Assembly (NCBI GenBank): GCA_002351535.1
Contig: DEGR01000035.1
Coordinates: 2,115 to 34,783 of the forward strand
Length of the DNA: 32,669 bases
Source: Lachnospira sp. UBA2821
GTDB taxonomy: Bacteria > Bacillota > Clostridia > Lachnospirales > Lachnospiraceae
Reading direction: 5' to 3'
Both the position numbers and the translations under genes were made by a program. Below the pieces are notes generated by a model. It had not been told where the DNA came from. It made no database searches and was given only the letters and a program-made list of their open reading frames with translations. Every line of letters begins with the position of its first letter. Positions within the stretch are counted from its first letter, which is position 1. Positions 25,605 through 32,669 of this stretch are shown here, piece after piece.

Positions 25605-26264
25605 CTACACTGTCACATCCTGTTTCTTTATGCTTATTATATTGAACAACATCATCACAGTCATAATAACCACCCCTGCAATTATAAGCTTACTCTCTGT
25701 AACAGATATATTCATTATATATCTACATGTTCTTGCCAGAAGAGACTCAGGTCTGTTTGTCAATGCACTTTCTATGAATTGTGGCATCAGGCACATAGCC
25801 ATCCATAACCCCCACATAACCCACAAAGCCTTCTTTGAAAATCTCATAACAATAGTCCCTATAAAAATCTCTATCACCATCATAACTATGATATACATAA
25901 ATGCATACCTGATTATGTCTGCTGTCTCAAATGGAAATGTCTTATTTCTTACTACTTCATTGAATACAAGGCACAGCAATGCTATCGCTTCAATTAAAAT
26001 ATACTTTATGATACTGTTAATTACGGTATATAATATATATTCATTTCTGGTTCTTCCAAATGTTATCATCCATCTGAAATACTCGCTGTGAGCAGCCCCC
26101 ATAAAAAGACAAAATACAGTTGCCAACCCCAATGCAAATCCGGCATTAAAAGTATATACCCCATCACAATAATCAACTATGGTGCCAAACACAGCTCCAA
26201 AGCACAAAATAACGACAAGAAACAGATACTCTTTTTTTCTCACAGTTAAAATATTCTTTAACAT
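25605..26264 (-). CDS. ABC-type membrane subunit, second of the pair
   Basis: A 219-residue protein with about six membrane helices in an ABC-2-like arrangement. It has a basic N-terminus (MLKNILTVRKKEY), a soluble stretch with FRWMITFGRTRNEY after the second helix, and a last helix ending just before SIKKQDVTV. No permease signature is strong enough to name a substrate. The ATG at 26262-26264 has GAGGTGATGAAA upstream; ATG at 26270 and GTG at 26273 are possible alternatives. It lies 21 bases after the other membrane gene and ends the operon at the terminator. Confidence 0.8.
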   Translation of the reverse strand: MLKNILTVRKKEYLFLVVILCFGAVFGTIVDYCDGVYTFNAGFALGLATVFCLFMGAAHSEYFRWMITFGRTRNEYILYTVINSIIKYILIEAIALLCLVFNEVVRNKTFPFETADIIRYAFMYIIVMMVIEIFIGTIVMRFSKKALWVMWGLWMAMCLMPQFIESALTNRPESLLARTCRYIMNISVTESKLIIAGVVIMTVMMLFNIISIKKQDVTV

Positions 26265-26285
26265 TTTCATCACCTCTAATTCTGC

Positions 26286-26918
26286 TTATTTTATCTCGTA
26301 ACTGTCAAGCCACTTCTTATCCAGTGCCATAACAATTATCATAACTACGGTTGCCAATATTGTAAGTGCAGTCGGAACCATAACACTTTTTAATATCTTA
26401 TACTTCATAAGAGCCCCGACACCTCCGCCGATAAATCCACCGATAAATCCACATATTACGCAGAATATAATATAACCCGTCATTCCAAACTTCTCTATCA
26501 TATTTGCACATAGTATTGTAATAATATTAACACCTAATATCATTGCCAGAGAATACATATACTTAACAATACTAATCGAATCATACACATAAGTCATCCC
26601 GCCAAGCACTGCTGCCGTTATAACAATTACTGCAAACACCAGAAAATACTTTGCCATGAAAAAGTCTTTTCTTCTTGAACCAAGTGTCAGTATTATCTTC
26701 TGATATGCTGTACACAATGTTATCTGTATTATAAGAAACACAAATGTAGCTATGAACTGTACCATCCAATACACATTTTCTACGCTAATTTCACTAATCT
26801 TCATGCCACTGTACAACATGAGCAGTAAATACACTACATCAAACACAATTACACACGCAATGGTTCTCATGACAATAAAAGATATAAACTTTATATTACT
26901 TATAAATGATCTATCCAT
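26286..26918 (-). CDS. ABC-type membrane subunit, first of the pair
   Basis: A 210-residue protein with about six membrane helices and the same overall plan as the following gene, including the TLGSRRKDFFMAKYF stretch after the second helix, which parallels TFGRTRNEYIL in its partner. This shared feature suggests that the two form a heterodimeric membrane domain. The glycine-rich GFIGGFIGGGVGALMKYK segment is unusual. The start ATG follows TAGGAGGAAATAAAG. It begins 26 bases after the ATPase gene. Confidence 0.82.
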   Translation of the reverse strand: MDRSFISNIKFISFIVMRTIACVIVFDVVYLLLMLYSGMKISEISVENVYWMVQFIATFVFLIIQITLCTAYQKIILTLGSRRKDFFMAKYFLVFAVIVITAAVLGGMTYVYDSISIVKYMYSLAMILGVNIITILCANMIEKFGMTGYIIFCVICGFIGGFIGGGVGALMKYKILKSVMVPTALTILATVVMIIVMALDKKWLDSYEIK

Positions 26919-26944
26919 CTTTATTTCCTCCTATATAATTAAAC

Positions 26945-27817
26945 CTATTCTTTACCACAAAGTGCGACGAACAGATTCTGAAGGCTTACCGGCTGGACCA
27001 TAACATCCTGTGAAGATTCCATTCTCTCGCCCTTTTTAAAAAGAATCGTTGCCCCTTTACTTCTTCCCATATTTTCTACATGATGAGCTTCATATTTCTC
27101 AATAAGCGTGTTAATGTCATCTGCAGAACCACTTACATGATAAGCTCTCTCCAACAAATCCATTGTATTTTCTTTAAGTAATATATTTCCATTGTTAACA
27201 ATGATAACTTCTTCAAATAAGTCTGCTGCCTCCTCAATAATATGAGTAGATATAACAAATGTCCTTCCTGTTTCATTGTATTCATCTAAAAGCAACTTAT
27301 AAAACTGCTCTCTTGCTACTACATCAAGTCCTGCCACCGGCTCATCAAGTATCGTGAATTCCGATTTGCTTGCAAGTGCAATTATAATTGTAACCATCGA
27401 AAGCATACCTTTTGACAATTTGGAAATTCTCTGTTTTATATTAATATCAAATTTCTTAACAAGACTATCAGCCATTTTCTTATCCCAGTATGGATAATAT
27501 ATGGATGCCATTCTTAAAAGCTCTTTAACCTTTACATTGTTAGGACCAAATGTTGACAACGGATTAAGTTCCCTTGAAAAACATATATTATCTATACATT
27601 TCTGATTCTCCCATACTTCCTCTCCATCAAGGTTAACACTTCCTGATGTAGGCTTACTTTGTGCTGACATAATCGATAACAGCGTGGTCTTTCCGGCTCC
27701 ATTCCTTCCAATCATTCCATATATTTTGCCTTTCTCAAGAGTAAGACTTACCCCTTTCAAAGCATCCTTATCTTTAAATCTCTTAACTATATCTTTGCAT
27801 TCTAAAATATTACTCAT
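26945..27817 (-). CDS. ABC transporter ATP-binding protein (YtrB-like)
   Basis: A 290-residue ABC ATPase. Walker A is GRNGAGKTT (37-45), the signature is LSKGM (around 140) in place of LSGGQ, Walker B is FTILDEPVAGLD and the switch His is in VISTHIIEEA. The LSKGM form is typical of ATPases linked to YtrA-type GntR regulators. The C-terminal 80 residues are an extra domain, common in this group. It should power the two following membrane proteins; the substrate is unknown, and such cassettes often respond to cell-wall antibiotics. The start ATG at 27815-27817 follows AAGGAGATT. Confidence 0.94.
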   Translation of the reverse strand: MSNILECKDIVKRFKDKDALKGVSLTLEKGKIYGMIGRNGAGKTTLLSIMSAQSKPTSGSVNLDGEEVWENQKCIDNICFSRELNPLSTFGPNNVKVKELLRMASIYYPYWDKKMADSLVKKFDINIKQRISKLSKGMLSMVTIIIALASKSEFTILDEPVAGLDVVAREQFYKLLLDEYNETGRTFVISTHIIEEAADLFEEVIIVNNGNILLKENTMDLLERAYHVSGSADDINTLIEKYEAHHVENMGRSKGATILFKKGERMESSQDVMVQPVSLQNLFVALCGKE

Positions 27818-27849
27818 ATGAATCAATCTCCTTAACATACTATGTTTAT

Positions 27850-28221
27850 TTATATTTCGCCCTGACTGCCTTCAATCATCCTGACAAGTTCCTCTTTGGT
27901 AATCCCAATATTAGATGCTTCTAAAAGCAGCTTCTTAACATAATTATCATAAAAATCTTCTTTTCTCTTTTCCTTTATCATTTCCTTTGCTCCTTTGGCA
28001 ACAAACATTCCAATTCCTCTTTTCTTATATAGCACACCTCTGTCAACAAGTATATTTACGCCCTTGGCCGCTGTAGCAGGATTAATTGCATACAACTTAG
28101 CTATCTCATTAGTACTTGGCACTTTTTCTTCCTCAAGAATTATGTCTCTCAGAATATCTCTCTCTATCATCTCACTTATCTGAATATATATAGATTTTTC
28201 CTGAGTTAATATCTCATTCAT
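27850..28221 (-). CDS. GntR-family regulator (YtrA subfamily)
   Basis: A 123-residue regulator. The winged helix-turn-helix occupies about residues 15-78 with VPSTNEIAKLYAINPATAAKG and the wing GVLYKKRGIGMFVAKGA. Only a short helical tail follows, as in the YtrA subfamily, which lacks a large effector domain and is usually encoded beside ABC transporter genes. It probably represses its own operon. The start ATG at 28219-28221 follows ATGGAGGTAAAA; longer frames lack a ribosome-binding site. The ATPase gene starts 32 bases after its stop. Confidence 0.95.
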   Translation of the reverse strand: MNEILTQEKSIYIQISEMIERDILRDIILEEEKVPSTNEIAKLYAINPATAAKGVNILVDRGVLYKKRGIGMFVAKGAKEMIKEKRKEDFYDNYVKKLLLEASNIGITKEELVRMIEGSQGEI

Positions 28222-28274
28222 TTTTACCTCCATTTCCACTTTGTTGGTTGTGTGGTTCATTACTTGTGTAACTA

Positions 28275-28303
28275 ACTATACTACCATGTAGTTAACCTGT
28301 CAA
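28275..28303 (-). promoter_or_regulatory. promoter of the GntR-ABC operon with an operator-like repeat
   Basis: TTGACA, a 17-base spacer and TATAGT on the minus strand, about 50 bases before the gntR start. The spacer contains ACTAC-CAT-GTAGT (28280-28292, plus strand), an inverted repeat set between the two elements, a classic place for an autorepressor such as the GntR protein encoded next. Confidence 0.85.
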
Positions 28304-28344
28304 GAAAAATTTTTATTCTTTCATTTCCAGACATCATATACAAC

Positions 28345-28376
28345 AAAAAAAACTGCCGCACTGATTCGTGCGACAG
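28345..28376 (-). terminator. intrinsic terminator of the TIR-cyclase operon
   Basis: On the minus strand CTGTCGCAC and GTGCGGCAG form a 9-bp stem (one G-U pair) with a 6-base loop, followed by eight Ts. It lies about 30 bases after the stop of the cyclase gene and ends that operon. Confidence 0.92.
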
Positions 28377-28403
28377 CCTCACCTGCCAATCATATATTAC
28401 ATT

Positions 28404-30827
28404 CTAAATCTGTATATATGTTTCCCTGAATATTTCCCTCTGTATTATATATATATCTTTTATGTCATCCCCACGCGCTACTATGTAATCACCTGCATTG
28501 CCTGCAAAATATTCATCATCTTTATTAATTCTGAACACTTTCGCCCTCCTCTTAAGTTCCCTTGCATAGATATAATTATTATCATCGGGATAACAGAGAT
28601 TAGCCAGTTCATCTATTGCTAAATATGTCCTGTCACTGCCAACCTCAACTGCAGGCATGAACTCCATCATACTCTCAAATACATCAAGCTTCTCATCACT
28701 TACAACATAACTGGAATTGAATTTTTCTTTATCAATATCATACACCTCACCTCTGACTCCAATCATAACATAAGTATTTTCTCCTGACACAATTTCCGTT
28801 CCACCCGAATTCTCAAGACTCTTTATTACTATTAATGTACCATCAGGCGCTATATCCGTTGACTTTACAACAGCCCATGGGATTTTACGTTTTGAATATT
28901 TTGTCATATGAGATATATCTGCCTCATCTCTGCCTGCGAAATACACATCTGTATCACTAAAATATTTTTCACATCTGCACTTTATATACTGCCATTCAGA
29001 CTGTATATTTTCTTCCTCCATGGACGCCTTCAGTATCATAGTTGATATTTTTCCTTCGGCAATATTTGAATTCCCATCTATTATTCCGTAGTCTCCAAAT
29101 ACAAAGTCAGCAAATTCCATTGCCCTTATTGCGTCAGTATTGCTTACAACTTTAACAACGGTATTTTCATTCCCCGGTTTTATTGTAACAAAAACTCCAT
29201 GCATATGTTCAAAGAATTCCTCTTCTCCATCATTATCACCCACACTAATGACAAAAGGATACCTGTCATGTATATACAAATCATCTGATACATTCTGCAT
29301 AATGTTCAATTGCTCCTTCCTCAAATTCTCTTTTTCTATCCACTCACTGTATTCCCTGCTGTTGCCTGTTATTCTGAAAACATATTCATTATCATTTTTT
29401 TCCACCAGCTTTACATACAATTTTGAAAACAATTCATCTGACAGTTCTGTATCATATGCTGCAACAATTACATCTGTCAGTCTGTCCAACTTCTTATCAT
29501 CACTCATTTTAACAATACATTTCTTCGTCGAATAGCATGACAGAATACCTGCCATACTTTTACATGACACACTTTTATCCATAATCTCATTTATGACAAC
29601 TCTTACATCCCTGTTACAATATAAAAACTTCTCATCAGTATCACTATTAACCGTCTCATTATAACGTCCCATGATACCGCTTATCTCCCATACGCCAATC
29701 ATCTCCGCAAATCCCTTGGCCGTTATCGAAAATGTATTCTTTACATCTACCTTATCTCTTATGTTCTCAATTGTTTCACCTGATACAAGTATTTGTCCCC
29801 CGACACTAAAACTTTCAATTCTTGAACACTGATTAACAGTTTTACCCATAACATTATATCTCATCATTCTGTCTGAACCGATATTTCCAACAAATACTTC
29901 ACCCTTATGTATTCCTATCCCCATCTCAAGTTCAGTATATCCATTATCTCTGTTATACTCATTAACATCAGACATATGATTCTGCATACTAATGGCAGCC
30001 GCCACTGCATCTTCCTCACAACATTCCAATTCCGCAGGCGCACCAAATATTGCAAGAACCGCATCGCCGATGAATTCCATGACTGTTCCATGATACTCAA
30101 GAATAACTTCTGTCATCACTCCAAGAAAATGATTAATCATATCCGTAAGTCTCTCCGGTTCCATTTCCTCAGAAATACTTGTAAATCCTCTCAAGTCGGC
30201 CATAAGAACCGTAACAGTTCTCTTCTCGCCACCTATCTTCGCTCCGGACGGTGCAGTAAGAATCGTGTTAACCACATCATCAGTAAAATACCTTCCGAAC
30301 ACCTGATATAACAAATCATTTCTCGCCTTAAGCTTTTCATTCAACTCACTAATCTGCCTGGCAGTCTGTAGCTGTGTAACCTGCTTCTGCAATATTTTCT
30401 CATAATTGGCAGTTTTCTCATACTGCCATGCCATTCTCTGTATTCTCTGAATATCAGTCTTTTTAAGGATTTTATTGAGAATCGCAATTGCACCTTTATC
30501 ATAACATTCTTCATCTATAGCATCATCACGTTCTTCAACCAGAAAAACCATAGGAATTCCTGCATAAGCTGAATCACTCTCTATCATTTTATAAGACTCA
30601 TACTGTTCATGCTGCTCTGTTCTATAATCCATAACAATAAGAGACGGTCTGTTCATCGCCATTATTCCATCAGCCTGCCCATTCATTGCGTTCCTGTCAA
30701 TAGCTTTCTTAACTGCTGCGCATGAATTAAGACATATCGTTCTCATTCCACCTGATGAATTAATTTTGTGCTGTATATTGACCAACTCTGACTTATTGTC
30801 ATTTATCACCCAGATATTTCTTTCCAT
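28404..30827 (-). CDS. receiver-class III nucleotide cyclase with PGDYG-like C-terminal domains
   Basis: An 807-residue soluble protein. A receiver-like domain (1-130) has D67 in IVMDYR as the phospho-acceptor. A coiled coil and GRYFTDDVVNTIL lead to a class III cyclase domain (about 200-385): metal-binding D211 (ADLRGF) and D255 (FIGDA), N332 and R336 in VNQCSR, and K371. The two purine-specificity positions are E251 and N325 rather than the adenylyl-cyclase Lys and Asp/Thr; Glu at the first is seen in guanylyl cyclases, so the product may be cGMP or another cNMP. The last 400 residues are mostly unrecognised. The end contains GNAGDYIV and a weaker copy (YVMIGVRGEVYDI...F), resembling the PGDYG domain. 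The ATG at 30825-30827 overlaps the TIR gene by 29 bases, so the two are translationally coupled. Confidence 0.88.
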   Translation of the reverse strand: MERNIWVINDNKSELVNIQHKINSSGGMRTICLNSCAAVKKAIDRNAMNGQADGIMAMNRPSLIVMDYRTEQHEQYESYKMIESDSAYAGIPMVFLVEERDDAIDEECYDKGAIAILNKILKKTDIQRIQRMAWQYEKTANYEKILQKQVTQLQTARQISELNEKLKARNDLLYQVFGRYFTDDVVNTILTAPSGAKIGGEKRTVTVLMADLRGFTSISEEMEPERLTDMINHFLGVMTEVILEYHGTVMEFIGDAVLAIFGAPAELECCEEDAVAAAISMQNHMSDVNEYNRDNGYTELEMGIGIHKGEVFVGNIGSDRMMRYNVMGKTVNQCSRIESFSVGGQILVSGETIENIRDKVDVKNTFSITAKGFAEMIGVWEISGIMGRYNETVNSDTDEKFLYCNRDVRVVINEIMDKSVSCKSMAGILSCYSTKKCIVKMSDDKKLDRLTDVIVAAYDTELSDELFSKLYVKLVEKNDNEYVFRITGNSREYSEWIEKENLRKEQLNIMQNVSDDLYIHDRYPFVISVGDNDGEEEFFEHMHGVFVTIKPGNENTVVKVVSNTDAIRAMEFADFVFGDYGIIDGNSNIAEGKISTMILKASMEEENIQSEWQYIKCRCEKYFSDTDVYFAGRDEADISHMTKYSKRKIPWAVVKSTDIAPDGTLIVIKSLENSGGTEIVSGENTYVMIGVRGEVYDIDKEKFNSSYVVSDEKLDVFESMMEFMPAVEVGSDRTYLAIDELANLCYPDDNNYIYARELKRRAKVFRINKDDEYFAGNAGDYIVARGDDIKDIYIIQREIFRETYIQI

Positions 30828-31707
30828 TTTCCACTTTTCCCTTTTTCCTAAGCATAGTGTACTTATCCTCGGAACTATCCTTCTTAACCTTAATTCCCAT
30901 GCTTTTACATCTGTCACACAGTCTTCCTGTTCTTATAGGTGTTCCGCAGCCCTCGCAGACAAGCCTTATAGAACAATTCTTCGGTATCTCAAGCAACTCA
31001 TTCTTTAGAAAATATTCTATACTTGCTCTGGGAACAGATGTATCTTTTTCAATCACAAGAATAGATGCAGCCCCGACCATATCAAGATAATTCCTCACCG
31101 TCTGAAAATAATCAAAATTCATATTTTTACATTTAACACATCTGTACTTTCCGACAGATACATTAATAAGTTCTCCACCACAATACTTACACTTAACCGG
31201 CTGCGGATTAAGTCCGCCGTTTATGTCTAACTTTTTCTTCCCGTCAGAAATATCATTAATATTATCCTTAACACTGATATCACTCACATCATCATCATTT
31301 TTCATATTAATAATACTCAGAAGCTTTTCCCTCAGAATGTATATTGCTCTTTCCCCATCCTCATTGTACTCTATCATCTGAACATTATTAAGGTAGAATT
31401 CAAACAGACCATTGAGTTTACCCGCACACATCTTGATTGGAACAATTATCTTGTTGTTATTAATAGCATAATCTATCTCTTTCTCAACCCATATCGACTT
31501 CTGTGATTCTTCTGTAATAATAAGCAAAAACACTTTACATTCGCATATAACTCTTGGTATCTCCCTTGCATAATTAGAGCCAACCGGTATCATCTCCGGA
31601 GCTTTAAAATAACTGATTCCTGTATCCTTAAGCAGATTAACTATCTTGTTCACCTGTTCTGTGTCTCTGGAGCTATAACTTATAAATACGGATTTTTCGT
31701 TTTTCAC
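30799..31707 (-). CDS. TIR domain fused to a YvyF-like zinc-ribbon/HTH/zinc-ribbon module
   Basis: A 302-residue soluble protein. Residues 1-130 are a TIR domain: VFISYSSRD (7-15), PVGSNYAREI, and SIWVEKEID with Glu77 at the catalytic position for NAD+ cleavage. A disordered acidic linker (135-165) follows. The rest matches the plan of the flagellar-operon protein YvyF: a zinc ribbon (C173, C176, C190, C193), a helix-turn-helix-like segment (about 199-240) and a second ribbon (C251, C254, C264, C267, in CEGCGTPIRTGRLCDRC). No transmembrane segment. The start is a GTG at 31705-31707 after AGGAGG. It lies 33 bases after the GAF-GGDEF gene and overlaps the cyclase gene. TIR domains can be NADases or scaffolds; here either an immune effector or a signalling role is possible. 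Confidence 0.88.
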   Translation of the reverse strand: MKNEKSVFISYSSRDTEQVNKIVNLLKDTGISYFKAPEMIPVGSNYAREIPRVICECKVFLLIITEESQKSIWVEKEIDYAINNNKIIVPIKMCAGKLNGLFEFYLNNVQMIEYNEDGERAIYILREKLLSIINMKNDDDVSDISVKDNINDISDGKKKLDINGGLNPQPVKCKYCGGELINVSVGKYRCVKCKNMNFDYFQTVRNYLDMVGAASILVIEKDTSVPRASIEYFLKNELLEIPKNCSIRLVCEGCGTPIRTGRLCDRCKSMGIKVKKDSSEDKYTMLRKKGKVENGKKYLGDK

Positions 31708-31740
31708 TTCAAAACCCTCCTCTGTAAATTTGTCTTTTTA

Positions 31741-32669
31741 TCATACTACGACTTTATTTCTCCCCGTATTCTTCGCCTCATACAGCCTTTCATCTGCTGC
31801 CTTTACATTCTGTCCAAGACTTTTATTAATATCTAACGAAGTAACTCCAAAAGACATTGTTACCGACAACTTAACACCTTCCCCTTCATATATAGATGTC
31901 TCTATATCTTTTCTCACATCTTCCGCAAAATATCTTGCCTCATCTATACTCTTCTTCCTGAGAATAAATATAAATTCTTCTCCTCCCCATCTGACAATAA
32001 CATCATCAACACCGGCATGTTTTCTGAATATGTCGGCTACGAATCTTAATACTCCATCTCCCTCGTTATGACCATATGTATCATTAACATTTTTGAAATG
32101 GTCTATGTCACACATAATAATCCCTATATCTTCTTCTCCGATAACCGGCACTAACTTCCTGTTATAATACTCATTAAATGAATATCTGTTTCGCAATCCT
32201 GTAAGCTGGTCAATCATAGCTTCATTATAAAGAAGATATGATTCGAGCATCTTACCGCCATATACTGCAACTAACGATAAACTCTTGATATCATCCTCTG
32301 AAAATTCCCCTTCATTTCCGTCCGGTCCTATTTTATTCAATACCTGAAATGCACCCATGACGTCACCGTCGGTATCCGCAACCGGCATACACAATACAGA
32401 TTTAGTCTTATATCCGGTCTCTTTATCAACTTTATTGTTAAATCCTTTATGAGAATATGGGCTGTTACTGAGAATAATCTCATTATGAGATATACATTCT
32501 CCGATTATTCCGGTATTTTCATCTATTGTGATTCTTGAATTACCCTTAGCTGCAAGTGTCCAATAAGTAGCACTACGTCTGTCCCAGAACCAGAATGAAG
32601 CTCTGTCTGCTCCTACAATATCACAGCCAAGACTTGTAATAATATTACTAAAACTTCCCACACTCAAAA
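31741..32669 (-). CDS. GAF-GGDEF diguanylate cyclase, 5' end cut by the window edge
   Basis: The visible part (about 309 codons) is a GAF domain (ASFWFWDRRSATYWTLAA, then SVLCMPVADTDGDVMGAFQVLNK) followed by a GGDEF domain with DQLTGLRNR, CDIDHFKNVNDTYGH and RWGGEEF. The active site is intact, so it should make c-di-GMP. The I-site position reads GVDD instead of RxxD, so product inhibition is probably lost. The frame is open to the right edge; the first visible in-frame start is a TTG at 32665-32667 without a ribosome-binding site, so the real N-terminus lies outside. It is the first visible gene of the operon with the TIR and cyclase genes. Confidence 0.9.
   Translation of the reverse strand, partial: LSVGSFSNIITSLGCDIVGADRASFWFWDRRSATYWTLAAKGNSRITIDENTGIIGECISHNEIILSNSPYSHKGFNNKVDKETGYKTKSVLCMPVADTDGDVMGAFQVLNKIGPDGNEGEFSEDDIKSLSLVAVYGGKMLESYLLYNEAMIDQLTGLRNRYSFNEYYNRKLVPVIGEEDIGIIMCDIDHFKNVNDTYGHNEGDGVLRFVADIFRKHAGVDDVIVRWGGEEFIFILRKKSIDEARYFAEDVRKDIETSIYEGEGVKLSVTMSFGVTSLDINKSLGQNVKAADERLYEAKNTGRNKVVV

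Noticed and set aside
25546..26091. Plus-strand open frame of 181 codons opposite the second ABC membrane gene
   Set aside because: It starts inside the terminator hairpin and reads the complement of a hydrophobic gene, which explains its hydrophobic look.
28404..31707. Canonical Pycsar system
   Set aside because: A cyclase and TIR gene are adjacent, but the TIR protein has no cyclic-nucleotide-binding domain and the cyclase is much larger than known PycC and has a receiver domain. Called only as Pycsar-like context.

Overview
The window is low-GC and its genes lie almost entirely on the minus strand. It looks like a chromosomal segment of a Clostridia-class Firmicute, most probably a Lachnospiraceae (the Lachnospira/Butyrivibrio/Roseburia kind). 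This is inferred from the Bacillus-like yaaO-yaaR-holB-ricT-trmN6-rsmI cluster, the spmA/spmB genes, the DUF5711 propeller and LysM membrane proteins, and the many c-di-GMP proteins. It shows no phage, IS element, CRISPR array or rRNA. No gene-free stretch exceeds 300 bases; the longest is the promoter region at 25011-25183.

Layout from right to left, the direction of most transcription. (1) 28.4-32.7 kb: a signalling operon with a GAF-GGDEF diguanylate cyclase (cut by the window edge), a TIR protein whose C-terminal half resembles the flagellar-operon protein YvyF, and a receiver/class III nucleotide cyclase with a PGDYG-like tail. A strong terminator closes it. (2) 25.6-28.3 kb: a GntR regulator, an ABC ATPase and two membrane proteins, with an inverted repeat inside the promoter. 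(3) 24.2-25.5 kb: divergent DUF975 and DUF4234 membrane proteins. (4) 20.0-24.1 kb: a large degenerate STAND-like/TPR/GAF/GGDEF protein followed by a small (p)ppGpp synthetase. (5) ilvE, with its own consensus promoter. (6) A short plus-strand orphan gene, divergent from (7) a six-gene operon at 12.1-18.3 kb: sir2 deacylase, PTS-type EIIC, coiled-coil membrane protein, MPN-like/LysM protein, DUF5711 propeller and CvpA-like protein. tRNA-Cys follows it with its own consensus promoter. (8) 2.5-11.9 kb: a Na+/Ca2+ exchanger, an Orn/Lys/Arg decarboxylase, a guanylate-kinase-like protein, yaaR, holB, ricT, trmN6, rsmI and an EAL phosphodiesterase. (9) 0-2.5 kb: spmA, an unknown 415-residue membrane protein, and spmB.

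Two themes stand out. Second-messenger genes are dense: two apparently active GGDEF proteins, one EAL phosphodiesterase with degenerate partner domains, one class III cyclase and one alarmone synthetase. Many genes also share an unusually uniform ribosome-binding block, ATGGAGATT or ATGAGGATT, placed in frame just before the start codon. That block shifts naive start calls upstream, so most starts below are adjusted to the later start codon. The best candidate for an undescribed system is the TIR-YvyF-like / receiver-cyclase / GAF-GGDEF operon at the right edge.
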